64,000 bases of DNA from Pyrocephalus nanus. Taxonomy: Eukaryota; Chordata; Aves; Passeriformes; Tyrannidae. Each line of letters starts with the position of its first letter. The stretch's first letter is position 1. Where the stretch lies: the NCBI GenBank assembly GCA_038380795.1, contig CM076264.1, positions 7,628,001 to 7,692,000 on the forward strand, in the 5' to 3' direction. Under the pieces are notes generated by a model that saw nothing but the letters and a program-made list of their open reading frames with translations, was not told the origin of the DNA and did no database searches. This document shows positions 39,449-52,720 of this stretch, piece by piece. Made by a program: the position numbers and the translations under genes.

Positions 39449-42400
39449 CTGGGGCTTTATGAAAGAAATCAAGGGAAGATGAAGGCTAGGAAAGAAAGGC
39501 AGATGGAAGTTGTGAAGAGCCTGGCAAATGAACCAAATAAAAGTCTCCTGGCAGATGGGGAACGTTGTCATAACCAGGTAACTGAGGCATTTCAGAGGCA
39601 CAGCACAACTCCACACAGGCAGACCTCCACAGGGAATGTCTCATATCCCCTCTCTTTGGAAGGCAAGGTTTCTGAGGGAGAGACCCTTCTTGCATGGGGG
39701 AAGGCACACCAGGTTCAGTTCTCCACAACAGAAATTAAAGACTTGTGGACAACATCAACCCTTAGTGCAAGTGATGGCTTTCAAGCAAGAGAGATTTGAT
39801 CCTGACACCAAGTCCTCTCCTTCAGTCTAAACCAGGCTCCCTTCTAGTACCCCTCACTCCTGAGGAAATCTTCTAGTGTTTATCTTCCTTACTAGGAGGA
39901 AATTCTACCATTTAGGGAATCTTAGCTCTTTCCATAAAATGAAAAGCAGGAAAAAAAATCCTCAGCCTCTCAGCCTTCTCCTTCTTGCACAGGACGCCTA
40001 ATCAGAGAATGGATTAGTGCTCAGGGCTGGGCACTCATCTACACCTGCACTGGAAAATCCTGCCCTTGCTGCTTTGCAGTTATGTTGGTAGGAGAACATG
40101 ATGCAACTAAGTTTTGAAGTGTGAACAGCTGTTCCAGAATGTTTGAAAAAGAGGTTTGGAACATAAATAGTTTATATTTTAAATGTAAGATCTCAATGGA
40201 AATTACATAACCTGAAACTTACTGCTAATTAAAATGGGTTCTGCTGTAATTGCTGTAACTACTTGGGCCATAACAAATGGCTTATTATGTAGTTTCTAAT
40301 AGATATCTGTTTACTGAGTTAACAAAATAGTTTTGATTCTGTACAAAAGCCTTTCTATACAGCAGAAATGACATGAAATAAGAGTCATAAACCTCTCAAC
40401 AATATGGAGATTTACATGGCAAAAGAAACCTTAATCTGCTTACACGATACTGATTACAAAGATCACAATAAAAGACTTAATCTGTAAGACTATCTGTAAT
40501 ATGCAGATAAACAACACAGCTGCATATACTGCACACTAGCTTATCTTAAGAGCAAAGTTTAAGGGCCAGGGAATCATTAGATAGTATGTCAGTTTTTAAA
40601 TATCAGTATTAAACACCCCCCCCATGCCCCGCAAAGTGTCAGCTAATCACATCTGGGAAACTACCTGTCCTCAGCAAACAGACTGAACACTGGAAAATGT
40701 GGCATTCAGCAAATAGGACATTAACTGACAGCATTTTGCATCAAGCAAAGAACAACCTAGATCAGTTGTTCTAGGTCTCCCTACTCAATTCATCTCAGTC
40801 TACTCCATTTACCACTTCAGGAAAATCAGATATCCACTAATACCAGTCTCTGAACCCAGTGTTCCTAATGGGCAGTTACCTGAAAGCCTAAAGTCAATAA
40901 GAAATAATTAGACAAAGGATTTAGCTGGAATTACCTTTTGATACATTTCTTTTGATTGTCTTAAAATCATCACAGATGTGAATCACCACTGCTGATTGAA
41001 ATGATATCATTTAAGTATTATATAAATTTATAGAGCCAAGCCAAAATAAAAAAAAAGTTGTAAAATCAAATTGTAGTAATCATCTTTTAGTTCTCGATTG
41101 TGAATATTACAGTGTTTTCTTTGTCCCTAATGGATACTTCTGTATATAAAGTTACTAAGCTTGTCATTTTAATGGTTTATGCCTACAAGATTATTTGTAG
41201 GGCTTAAAGTGTCTTTCTTTGAGTGGATATTCACATTATAGAGTGATGTTGTCTCATGACAGAGAAGTGTTGCTTCTCTTCCAACATTTTTGCCATGGAA
41301 ACCCTTCCTACAGCTACCTACCCTTCCTCTATACCTATATCTGAATGTTGACATTAAAGACTTTTTCCAGAGGTTTTAGCATTTTGTCTTTGAATTTCAG
41401 GGCTTTGATATTTCAATTAGTAGCACATAATAGCACAAAGTACAATAGTGTTACCAGAAATTATGTTCACAAGGTGCTGCTGGTGTGTCATGTAGTCAGT
41501 GCTTAGCTCACTATTCAGTCTATCAAGTTTCTGTTTTCCAGCTACAGCAAGAAACTATTTGTGAATGGAGCTCCTTTCCACATGCAGTGTGGACCATGCC
41601 TATTGTTGTTGGGCATTTCACCAGGAAATCATGGATGAGATTACTCAGCTTCCTATAATTCCTCCCAAACTGCACAGTTGATGTGTCACTTTAAGCCAGT
41701 TCTAACCTTTACAGCACTGACTGACCTTAGTTTTCAGTTTGCATGGCAGAGAAATGCCAAAGGAAAGTATAAGAACTGAGGAACTGAATCTATATAAAAT
41801 GCAAGTTCTTAAATGTATTTTTAAGCCTTTTTGCAGCAGAGGAAAACAGTGTTGCATAGGAGAAATTAAACCTTTCTTCTCTCCTACTTCGTCAACTTTC
41901 CACTGATGTATAGGATTTAGGGTTTTGCCCTGTTTACCTAATATGTTCAGTAGTTTTAGAAATAATACATAAATTAAATGTGTTATACTATTAGGCCAAA
42001 AGAGAGAAATGTAATCTGATATGCAAAGGAGAAACTGGACTCACATCTGAAGCCTCAGTCCTCAAAGAGAAAAGAAAATCATAGCCCCTTAGCTAATGCA
42101 ACAAAAGCTTATCGCAGCTTGCAATTATTCTTATCCAGAATTATTCCTAGCCTTCCAGTGCATACAATACCTATTCACAATATAGCATCACACAGACCTA
42201 AAATTGACATTTTTCCTGTTTTCTTCTCCTATTTCAAATTAATAACTCCAGGTCTTCAGGTTTTACATGTTTCAGACTAGTCACGCTATGACTAAAATGA
42301 ATTTTAGGCCTGGATATTTGTGAAAGATACTTTAACAATAAATTGAAGTTAAACAATCATCTAAGCCTAAAGGCAAAACATGTGTCTACTTCCTGTAGGA

Positions 42401-42499
42401 GCCATGAGGCTCAAACTATGCGCTATATTTATACTAAGGAAAATCATTGTCAGATACAATAAAATAAGCTGAACTATCAAGTCTCTTACAAATATATAA
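39449..42499. other. unique non-coding DNA
   Basis: No gene or recognised transposon. The stretch just after the microsatellite (39450-39840) is G+C-richer and gives overlapping short frames on both strands with no domain. 40190-40560 is ordinary AT-rich sequence with many TAAT words. An eight-C run lies at about 40616-40623. Confidence 0.65.
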
Positions 42500-43520
42500 T
42501 TAATTGGAGTCTTAAAAGGGACGAGGAGACCTGTTTAGCACAATGAAAAGGTTATAAATTATTTGAAAGTGGGGAGGCAAAACTGAGATAAGTCAACAGA
42601 GATTTGTAGAGAACAAATCATGTTAAAATTGGCTCATTTCCTTCAGCAACAGGGTATCCAGCTATGTGGTTAGGGAGAAGCAATAGGCATCATGTATCTT
42701 GTCTTTAAAACATGACATTATTTCACATTACAATCTTTTAAGCTAGGGAAACATGGTCTAGATTAAATTGCTATAAACTGGGTGCAATAGTGGTTGGATA
42801 GAACCTCCCAGAAGACTTGCCAACTGTTCTCTGTCAAAGTGGAAGCAAATATTAAATGTCTCCCCACAGGGCCTTGTCTTTCATACAGCTCCATTCAATC
42901 TTTAATTAATGAAAGAGGAGAGAGTAGGCTTCTGTGTAAAATTAGAGAAAACACGAAGACAGGAAGGACTATGTTGAAAGTTGGGACTAGCAATCAAAGA
43001 GATCTCAAGGAAGTGGAGAAATGCTCCAGAAGCAATTCAGGAGGGAGAGGTACAAGCTGCTATACTTAGGAACAACCAGCTGCTGATGTACACTAAGCAG
43101 GGAACAACTGAGCAGACAGCACTCCTCCAGGAAAGGGCCCGGAGGTGATGTGGTATTACATGCTCAAGCGAAATCAGCAGTGTCATGTTTTCATGAGACA
43201 GGCAGATGTCACCGTGGGATGCATAAATAGAAGTCCATCCTAAAAAATAGATGAAGCAATCCTCTCGCTCCGCCAAGTGCTTGCAAGACCTCAGCAGGAT
43301 GCTGTGCCTGCTTCCAGCACTTGGTTTTGGCTAAAGGGAGAGACCAGCAGAACAAACCCTAAGGGAGGGAATAGAGCAGCATGGGAGAGACCTGCAGGGC
43401 ACTTCTGAAACAACCAGGGTTTCTTCCTCTAGAGAGGGGTGGATAGAAAGGCGTGCTGGGGGAATTAGTGCTATCTCACACCTCAGGAAGGTGAGGTGAT
43501 TTACTGAAAGAAAAGGGAAT
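42500..43520 (+). pseudogene. old CR1 LINE body, decayed ORF2 3' part
   Basis: The DNA follows an older CR1 subfamily across the reverse transcriptase region: GAGAACAAATCATGTTAAAATTGG, GCAATAGGCATCATGTATCTTG, CATGACATTATTTCACAT, AAGCTAGGGAAACATGGTCTAG, ATTGCTATAAACTGGGTGCA and TGGTTGGATAGAACC. The homology then weakens but continues through GCTGCTATACTTAGGAACAACCAG. Stops and frameshifts break every frame, so no protein is made. The open run at 42794-43069 is part of this relic rather than a gene. The ends are approximate. Confidence 0.72.
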
Positions 43521-44914
43521 AATCTATTCTCCATACCTGCACCTGATATGGAAAAAAATTAAAAGGTTAGATAGCTTGCTCACCTGCAGTCACTTTTTAA
43601 ACAGTGGCATATTGAGCACTCTGTTTTGTCAAACTTCTGTCAAAAAATGGCACTAATATAGCAGATTCCACTTTGAGGAAGAAAGACTGACTGATTTCTG
43701 AATGTCCCCCTCAGCTAGATGTTTTTTATAACAGTATATAGACACATACTGACTAAGGTTTGTCTGTATCAATATATATATAACTCAATATTGAGAAATT
43801 CCTTTTCAAAGGATTGGATGACACCAGCCAATACTTTGCAGTCAAATAGGACTGACTTTTATTACAAACATTGCTTATAACACAGACACTAAAGAATATG
43901 AAAAAAACTCTGTATTATGAGTAAGTATTCATGCAAAATTACATTCATTATTCTTGATATTTATTTGCTAATTGTTAAAATAGTCTGGTAAAAAGACACT
44001 AAGAGCAGGCATAAGCATTTAGCTGGGTATTTAACCTCAAAGTGATACTGTGTAAATAGGTGCATTATAAATATTTAAAATTCTATGACTAAGCCTCACA
44101 TTAATCCTTATTAACCGACTTTGAGTGTGTAGAACAAGAATATTACCCACGCTCCTTCCCTAAGCAATGTCCTGTGAGAAATGATGTTGATAAGCCCAAC
44201 CTATGAAAAAGCAAGTGTGTAATCTGTTTCTGTTTGCTTCTGTGGTGTGGGTCACTGGGTTACATGCTTGAAGCTGAACTGGAATTAGTTATTTTATTTA
44301 TAAAGACTATGTACATATAATTTCATTGTTGTGGTACAATGAAAGATACAAGGTATTAAAGAATACTGTGTTCCAGATTTACAATAAGTGTCTCAGGTGG
44401 CTGGAGGGGAGATCCCGTAGCAATCACCACAGAGGTCTGCAGGTGTGATTTTCCCATGCCTTTTTGTAAAATAATACGCAAATGGAAACACTAATATTTT
44501 AAGGCTCTTGAAGTTTCTTCTGCCTGTACATGAGAGATTTAGCTGTTTGCAAAATTCTTTCATTTTACAGGATTCATTTTCCTAGAAGAATTCTGAATTA
44601 TATAGCTTAATGCATAGAGTTATAGCTGCATTCTTTTACTTTGTCTCTAAATAAAATGTCTACATTTTGTTTTCTTTTTTTTTATGGCAAAGTCAAAGGT
44701 GGTGAGATGAGTTGTCTTCAGTAAATACGCCTCTAACATTCATACAAGATTTTTCCAGATATTTAAAAAACAGCATAGTGCCTCATGCTTATATTATTGG
44801 TGAGGCATCAAAGTAGCTTTTCATCACAGTCTTTGGAAAAAAAACCAACATTCAGGATGATGCAAACACAGACCCACTCTCAGTAAAGGAAGAGCATAAG
44901 AACTGTTACAAGAG
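43521..44914. other. unique AT-rich non-coding DNA
   Basis: No gene is present. This is the spacer between two CR1 bodies of different age. It holds only short AT-rich runs such as the TATATATATA at about 43772-43782. Confidence 0.7.
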
Positions 44915-46035
44915 CGTGTCTCCTATGAATCGATGGGCCCTGGCAATATCCACATCAGGGTGTCAAGACAGTTGTATGATATCCTTTAGAGGCTGCTCTC
45001 CATAGTGATTGAGAAGTCACAGAGATCAGGGGATGCCCCAGAAGACTGGAAGAAGGCTAATGTCACTCCCATCTACAAGGGGTTAAAGGAGGATCCAGGA
45101 AATCATAGTCCCATCAGTCATACCTCAGTCCCTGGGAAAGTTATCCTTTCCCAGGGAAAGTGAATCCTTGTGGGAGCTATCACAAGTCAGATGAAGCCAG
45201 CACAGAATCACTCAGGGGCAAATTGTCCTTGACCAACTTGATCACCTTCTGTGACAAAGTAACCTGCTCAGGTGATGTGGGACAAGTGACGGGCCTCGTC
45301 TACCTTGATTCCTCCAAGGTTTTCAATACTATTTTCCACAGCCTCCTGCCAGAGAAACATTATGGGCTAGACAAGTGGTCCGTGTACTGGTGGGGAAGTG
45401 GCTGACAGGCAGCACCCAGTGAGGGGTGGTAAATGTCTCCTTTTCAAATTGGCAAGCTGTCACAAACCTACCACTCTGGGGAGCAGCTCTGTGGAAAGGG
45501 ACCTGGAGTTCCTGGTGGGAAAACTCAGTATGAGTGAAAAGTGTGCTGCTATGGCAGTAAAGGGATTCAATGGGATGTTGAGTTGCATCGACAACAGCAT
45601 CACCACAGAGATAAAGAAGTCATTGTCCCACTCTACTCAGGGCTTGACAGACCATACCTGGAATACTGTGTTCAGCTTTAGCCCCTGCTATACAGAAAAG
45701 ACATGGACAGGATGTTGAGGGACCAGAGAAGGGTGTTGTGAGTGTTTTAAGGTCACTTAAAGAATCACTAGAAAAGGTATCAGCAAATGCAAGTTTAATA
45801 TAAGAAGCAACAGGAGTGGGAAATCTGCCATGTGAAGAAAGGCTGAGAGAACTGGGTTTGTTCCACAATGAGAACAATCAGAGAGATGAGAACTTCTCAA
45901 GGAAGTGGTGGATTGCCCAGTGTTGGGCACTCTTAAGATTCAGCTGGGCCATCTCATCTAGACTCTGCTTTTGCCAAGAAAGGTGGGAACAGATGATCCT
46001 TCCCTTCCAATCTGGTATTCTACATTTTCCCTGCC
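44915..46035 (+). pseudogene. CR1 LINE ORF2 relic with internal deletion
   Basis: This is the 3' part of a CR1 reverse transcriptase gene, younger than the copy at 42.5 kb. It begins in the pre-finger region (GGGATGCCCCAGAAGACTGGAAGAAGGCTAATGTCACTCCCATCTACAAGGG), then reads LTNLITFCDKVTC and VYLDSSKVFNTIFHSLL, the degraded form of the conserved YLDFSKAFDTV box. Soon after YGLDKWSV it jumps to the C-terminal region (SSSVERDLEFLV, SMSEKCA, STQGLTDHTWNTVFSF). The segment that should hold the catalytic FADD box is missing, with the break near 45410-45480, and a stop interrupts the frame at 45403. The 3' untranslated part follows to about 46030 without a clear ATTCTATG tail. Confidence 0.9.
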
Positions 46036-49000
46036 CCTTCTGGTAAGTACTAAATTAAAAAACCATACAAAACCAAGCTAGATTAGTTTAAGGAATTGCT
46101 TCTACGGAGACACAGTAATGGCACAGTATGAGCTGATAACTCACAATTCCTGTTTATAATGCATATAAGCTCTATCCAGGGATCGACTTTTATTTAACAT
46201 AATAGATTTCCCATTAGCGAAAAATTTTCAAAGGTAGCTTTAAGAAACTAGAATGCATGGATTTTTCAATGCAATCTAACAACTTGCAAGTGAGCAGGTG
46301 ATTATGAACCCTCAGCTGGTGTCTGCTTCTGATCTTGGATTAACAAAAGCCCGGGTTATTTAGCCAGCTCAATTTCCCTCCCTCCTCCCGCGTAGCATTC
46401 AAAGGTATCTGACAGCACATGCCCTTTGCACATCATGCATTATGCACAGTCCTCTTAAGTCTCTGTTACTGTGTGGATCTTTACGAATTGCCTTTTTCTC
46501 TCAAGTGCCTGGAGGATGGCCCCTCTCTTTTCCTGCTCCTTGCTCCCAGTGACTGATGCCTCTGCCTGGGCAATCCCCAAAGTCATCCACTGAGCAACAT
46601 GCTAAAGAGGCCTCAGCTACTGAAAGATGGGAAAGTTGAGAGGTCTCTGCCAAATAGGAAAGAACACATTTTACTGAGCAGCATTTCAGTGCTGTAAAAC
46701 TATTACCATGCTTCTATTAGGAGTATTTGCCACTGGATAACTATTTGATCCACACTGACTAAAATGCGCTACGGCAAGTAAGTGAAAAACTGGAGGTTGA
46801 CTATGTTAACTCTTTGACCCATTAGGTCAATCTATTACCATGCATAAGAGAAAGGTGATAATATTTGTGGATAAAGTGAAAAATCCAGTTGTCTGGGGTA
46901 TGACAACAGAATATCTCTTTGAGATGCTTTGTTTTCATTTAGTGGACAAAATAACTGCTCAATATTTGTTCAAAGATGTTTAATCAAAACAAAAATCTAT
47001 GGCTCATGAGGGTTTCCGATAGAAAAAGACCTACAATATACTTTAAAAAACAGCATATTTAGAAACCAACCTATTTCGAGTTTTTTTAAAAAAAGGTATA
47101 ACTAGAAATATATATTTTTTGAGAGTTCAGTGCTTTCTAATTAGGAAAACTGGTTTTTCCCAAATTTACTATGATGTTTTTGCTGTATGAATCCCAGTGT
47201 CTGCCTGCCAAAAAACACAGGTTAACAATTATTTTATTATTCTTCACATTAGCATCTAAAACAAATTTTGATTAGCCCTGTATGAAATACAGGCATTTTG
47301 TGCCCTCAGTAATGCTAAGTATTTGCACAGTCTCTTCATGCAACTTGGTTGACATCACATAAAATTCTCTATACCTAAATAACTATTTCATTCAAATCAC
47401 AGTAAAGTCATCAGAAGTCTTTCTGTTATCTTCAATGAACCTTGGATCTGGCAGGGATGAGTCAGCTGAATGATATTAATTGACACGAACAGGAAGAATG
47501 AAGGCAAGAACAAGCACTGACTTGTGTACTATACATCATTTATGCTGAGAATCAGATTACTGAGGTAACAAGGGAAATGGAGAGAGAGAAAAATATTAGA
47601 AATCTGGATATTAAAATAGAATGTACTCTGTACCACGCCACAGACTGAACAAGAAGCAGTCATAGCAAGTTATTTGTTATGCTGTATATCTCACAGAAAA
47701 GAACAACTTTATGATCAGGAGTGATTTCACTGTGACCTACTCGTGACGGAGATGTCATTCTGCCAATAATAAAAAATGATCTATGAGTTTCTGAACAATT
47801 GTCAACAACTGGAGGAGACAACTTTCTAAAGTGAGTGATCCAGCATACTGGATCTCTGTCAGATCTCATTCTCACAGAGAGAATTGGATATCACAACTTT
47901 AAAGATCTCTTGTTTAAATGCCATCCGTGTAGCTTGGTTGCTTTTATACATAAGATCTATAGGTTTAAGCTGTTAAAGGATTAAGCTGTTAAAAGATTCT
48001 CATAAAGAAGTAATCAGTATTGAATAAATAACGAGAAAAACTAAGTAAGAGAAAAACACATCCATGAGACTCATGTGAACTTTTGGTCCCTGTCTTAAAA
48101 ATCTAGTGAACAAAAGAGACTGGGCTAACACAAGTAAAACAAAATCTCAGCATTATTAAATAAAATAAGGAAAGGGGAAAGCAGACAAGGACAACAAAAA
48201 AAAATATTAGAAATAAGGAATTTGGGAAAATACTAAGGGAAACAAAAAGAAGGAGAGATGTTATTGTCAGCAGAGAAAGCGCAATTCAAAACAGCTTTTA
48301 TAGCATATATTGTGGTTAGAAAATATTTTCACATTTTACTGGTAGGTGGGGTTTCCTTTAGGATGGCAAATGATATCATCAGTCAGACGTGAATTTCTAG
48401 TGTCTGAGACAAAAGGAGCAAAAAAAAGCTGCATGTGCAGGGGACCCCAGGTAGGAATACCAAAAACTACTTCCTGTCTTTGGAATAACCAATACTAACA
48501 TAATCCATCTGGGTCTACTACATTTGATTTCAGAACATTCCGTAATATTGAAAAAGTAAAGAAAAATAGGAGAATAACATTAGAAGTCATATTTTGTTAT
48601 CAAAAAGCACTGGCAAACCAGAGTATATTTATTCCATCTTTTCAAAGCGGAAGTTAAAAACAAACGAGCTCTAAGTAACTTGCCTGTGGAATATTCATTT
48701 GATTACAGTGGGATGTACTGTCTCTCAAAGTTTCACATAGCACAAATCAGTCACAAATAATTCAGAGGTGGTACCAACTGTTAGGCAAAAGTAATCTAGA
48801 CAAATATAGTAACTTTGCAGAATCCAGATTTCTGAGTCAGGCTAATTAATAATAGAATATGCACCTCATGTAGCTTTTGTGGGCTAGAGAAAAAAATAAT
48901 TCTTTTATTTGCAGCCAAGAATTAATTACTAGTCTGAAGTCTTGCACGTCTGTTCAAAGACTTACTACCCGAGCCACAACAATACTAATGCTGATTGTCC

Positions 49001-51943
49001 AAATTATATTATTATACAAAAAGCCTCGTTAATAACACGTTTAAAATCCTTATCCACACCCCTTGGGTATTTCTCCTCTTTCACTGGTGTTGTGTTCTCC
49101 CTTCCTCTGCTCCTCCAGATCCTGAAGTCAGAAGTGAGAACTGTTTGCAAGAGGATATGGTGGGGGAGCTGGGATCAGGGGTCAGTATCCCACCTTCTAC
49201 ACCACTAGGAATATGGGGCTGGCAGTGGATTTTCTCCTGCTCCCTACTCTAATGACTGCATGACATTAATTCTGATTGTTTTTAATGCTTGCTATATCTT
49301 GATCTTCATCAGTCTACACCTCCACATTATATCCTCATATACTGTGTTACACACAGTATGTCTTTTACATTCTAGACTTTTGCTCTTCCTTTTGTTTTGC
49401 CCTGCAACTGGTTTTATTTGATTTCCAAGGCTCTGTTTCTTGGTAAGGTTGGCAATTTGCTTATAGCATGTTTATAGCCCCTGATGTCATCCCCAGGCTG
49501 TGCCTTCAAGGCCTTTGCTACCATCCTTTGCCCGTTTCTCCTCCACTCCATATTATCATCTGGGGGTCAGAGGTAGTTCACTCTACAAAGAATAACATAT
49601 TATTATTACTGTCTATTACTTACAGAGATGGAACAAAATTATTATAGCACTGCACCACACAATTGCACAGAGCTAACCTAAAGCTAAACAAATAGGTAAT
49701 GTTCAAATGCTCATTATGCAAACAAGATAATCCACATCTTCAAGCAAGCCCAAAGAAGGGCAACCAAAGCAAGCCTGGCAGGGCTCAGCTCAGGGGCTTT
49801 GCAGGACTAATGTAACATCCGTCTTCTGGCTAATGGCAGTACTAAATTTACTGCACCACAGAGCTGCCAGTCAACTGACCTGCAATGCAATGAACTCTAC
49901 AACATTTCAATTTAAAGCTCAAATTATATATACATTTGTTTAACTGAGAATTAATGCAGGAAGGTAGCTGCCACTGCCATATATGCAGTAAGTTTAGGTG
50001 ACTGATAGGGTCCTTTCTAGATTTACAGTCTCCAACTGAAAGTTTACAATGTCCTGTGTCTTGAAGAGCCAACTAATTCCTCCCCAGGATTCATATTTGA
50101 ATGTAAAACACAGCTGGTAGAACAAAATATACTTAATGGTTTCTTTTTCAGTATTTTCCCTTTGGATTGTAGGCACTGTTTGAAATACCAGAATTTGACA
50201 GCAGCATAATTCTATCAGATGAACTTTGCATTCAAAGCCCCAGCTTTGTCCAGGAATAAAGAAAAAGGGTTTTAAAAATCATAACATTATGTCTTTGTAA
50301 GCAGAAAAGTAACTTTTGGGTTTTTTTTCCGGTGGTCAGTGAACTTTAAAGACCTGGAACAAAAGGTGATGTGATATACAGATAATCTGCTCTCACCCAA
50401 AGTTCAAACTAAGACCTCATAGATGGAGAAAACAGATTTTGGGTCACTAACTTTCAACAGAAGGACAACTTTTCTTGCATGTATAGGTTCTTTTTACTAC
50501 ATTTTATTTCTCTACTTATTCTGCATCTGTTCCCCTACATATCAGCTGCTGCATTGCAGGCTGCCCTTTAGCTGATAGGTGATGCCTTCTGGGGGTGTAT
50601 AAAGCAGTTCTGGACCAGGTGGCATTGCAGAAGTAATTCTGCACCAGGGACAGAGTCCCCTTTTTTCTGTTCTCATCTTGTATTTACTGCTGGATGACCT
50701 GCCAACCTCTTCTAAACATAGGCATGCTCTGAGCTACACTTGGCTTTTTCACCAGTCAGAAAAGTTTGGGTTTCCTTACTAACAGAAATTCAAGGATGTG
50801 TTTAAAGTTAGCTTTATGCATTTAGATAAGCCCAGCTGTTCCCTTTCAGCACTGAACCTGGGGAAGAGGCAGTGCAATATTTAGTCAGTTCGAAACATTA
50901 GGTCTGTGTAAATAAGTGCGTTACAATGCTGTTGTATTTACAACAGGGATAAATTAATTAATAATCCTATTAATATGAAATTTATTGAAATACTGTCAAA
51001 AGAGGGTTAGAACTTTGGTAGTGGGACTCTACCTCTGATGTACACTAATTACTAATACACCAGTGATCGCCTGGAAATCACAAAAGACTCAAGACTTGTT
51101 ACTTAAGCAACAACAAAAGTAAACTAATGAAATTCTACTTTTTTAATGTACACTTTGGTCTAGTGACACAGTTGCAAAACCATCTTTAGCAACATATCTT
51201 AATAATACTCCATCAATTATTAGAACCACTGCTGCATCTCAGGGGGCATGAGTTTCTCAGATATCTTTATCTAATACAGTTTTCTGCATGGCAGCAACTT
51301 TCCCACCAGGAGTCCTCTTTAGTATTTCTCTTGTCAGGGATCTTCCTTTCCCTTTGATGAGATGTCCCAGACATATCAAATACTGTTACTTCAGAGCCTT
51401 CCTAGCTCCAGAGTTATCAAGCACAGTGTCTTCACCCTATGACTGCCAAAGTTATACCTCAGTGTGTCAAACAAGTTTATTATTTTACCTTTCAGTGACT
51501 TTTACTTCCACAGAATGCTTGCTAAAAATCTTTCCTTGGTCTGCCAGCTACTCCTGCTGTTATATATATTAGCCCTAATAAAATCCATTAGTTATGCACA
51601 GTGCTTTCTTCATTAATGAAATATAATAGCATTGATGTTTCTGGTCTAACGTGTGATTAAGCAATTTTTGGGATTCTATTCAGTTTGCTATAAAATTGAA
51701 TACACATAACATAAAAGGAATTAAATTATTATCTAGAAATTTTGAAATTAAATTCCATAAATGGTTTTTACCACATTTAACCATTGATGTGATATGGCCT
51801 TCATGCCATTTCTCTGCAAAATACTGTGAAAAAGAGGTCCTACAATTCTTTTGTTTCTGTTATGTCAATGATTTAAGGTGAAATCTTTCTTAGCTTTTCC
51901 TGAACCTGATGTACTGAATATTTGTAAACACAAAAGTAAATAT
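46036..51943. other. unique non-coding DNA
   Basis: No gene is supported. About 46.28-46.50 kb has balanced composition and the palindromic word TGCATTATGCA, and looks like conserved non-coding DNA. A short stretch at 49740-49800 (AAGAAGGGCAACCAAAGCAAG) may be a scrap of CR1 but is too short to call. The rest is ordinary AT-rich sequence with short frames. Confidence 0.6.
46280..46500. promoter_or_regulatory. candidate conserved non-coding element
   Basis: The block has even base composition and no simple repeats. It contains a CCCGGGTTATTTAGCC stretch, a CCGCGTAGC stretch with CpGs, and a TGCATTATGCA palindrome of the kind bound by POU factors. It stands out from AT-rich neighbours. The call is based on appearance only. 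Confidence 0.25.
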
Positions 51944-51944
51944 T

Positions 51945-52090
51945 GTGGTGGTTTGACAATTAAACAAGACTTAACTCTTCCTGTGCTTTGCCCAGAGCAC
52001 AAAGTATTCAAACCAGTGTTGCTGGAGTAATTGAAGGAAGAATTCTTACTCACTAGTGTTTTATCCCTGTGCACAGATATACACACATGT
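51945..52090 (+). mobile_element. possible LTR 5' end remnant
   Basis: TGTGGTGGTTTGACA at 51945 matches the start word of a common avian endogenous retrovirus LTR. Beyond about 15 bp the sequence does not follow the consensus as I recall it, so this is either a very decayed LTR start or a chance match. No partner end is seen, and the end coordinate is arbitrary. Confidence 0.2.
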
Positions 52091-52510
52091 CTCTATGCAA
52101 TGAAAAAGCAAATCAACAATGCTGTGAAGACAGCCTAAACTGCTGACATGCTGTAATCTGGGAATTCCTCTGCTTTAAGCCCACCTGGGCATGAGATCAC
52201 ACACGCATTTAAAAGATTTTCCCTGTCAGGAATAATTTATTAGAAGAAATTATGGAAGAGGAGGGTGGAAATCTTCAGATATTGTATTTGTACTATTCCT
52301 CAGTAATCTCTCTTCTCTCCTCCAAGAACCCTTTTCAAAAAGGCAAAGAATATTGGAGTTTTATAGGAGAACTGGGCAACAGTTGGGAGCAAACTGCAAC
52401 AGAAACCTTGATCATTGGTGAAGGTGACCTTGCCATTCAAAGCACAGTGGATTACAATAAGGAAAGAATAGGTTTATGTAGTTTTTCTAAATGCATTGTA
52501 ATAAGTACGG
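52091..52510. other. unique non-coding DNA
   Basis: A short spacer before the CR1 copy at 52511. A plus-strand frame runs through it into the CR1 sequence and shows no domain. Confidence 0.6.
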
Positions 52511-52720
52511 AGTCATTTAGGTTGGAAAATACCTCTAAGATCATAGAATCAAACCATTAACCCAGCACTGGCAAGTCCACCACTAAACCATGTCTTCAAG
52601 TGTCATGTCTACATGTCTCCACAATTTCCCTGGGCAGAATGTTCCAGTGCCTGACAATCCTTTTGATGAAGAAATTTTTCCTATTATCCAATCTAGACCT
52701 CCCTTGGCACAATTAGTGAA
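52511..52720 (-). mobile_element. CR1 LINE 3' end, minus strand
   Basis: The reverse complement of a CR1 terminus reads in order: AGTCATTTAGGTTGGAAAATACCTCTAAGATCAT, AACCATTAACCCAGCACTGGCAAGTCCACCACTAAACCATGTC, TTTCCCTGGGCAGAATGTTCCAGTGCCTGACAATCC, TGAAGAAATTTTTCCTATTATCCAATCTAGACCTCCCTTGGCAC. It is about 210 bp and among the better-preserved copies in the window. It is 5'-truncated and carries no coding region. Confidence 0.95.

Noticed and set aside
39293..39616. Minus-strand frame with a His-Pro-Ser-Ile repeat
   Set aside because: It is the translation of the ATGG microsatellite.
42794..43069. 91-codon plus-strand frame
   Set aside because: It lies inside the decayed CR1 body at 42.5-43.5 kb.
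45160..45718. Two overlapping plus-strand frames resembling reverse transcriptase
   Set aside because: These are parts of one CR1 relic with a stop and an internal deletion, not a working gene.
49740..49805. Possible CR1 scrap (AAGAAGGGCAACCAAAG)
   Set aside because: The match is under about 30 bp and does not extend to either side.
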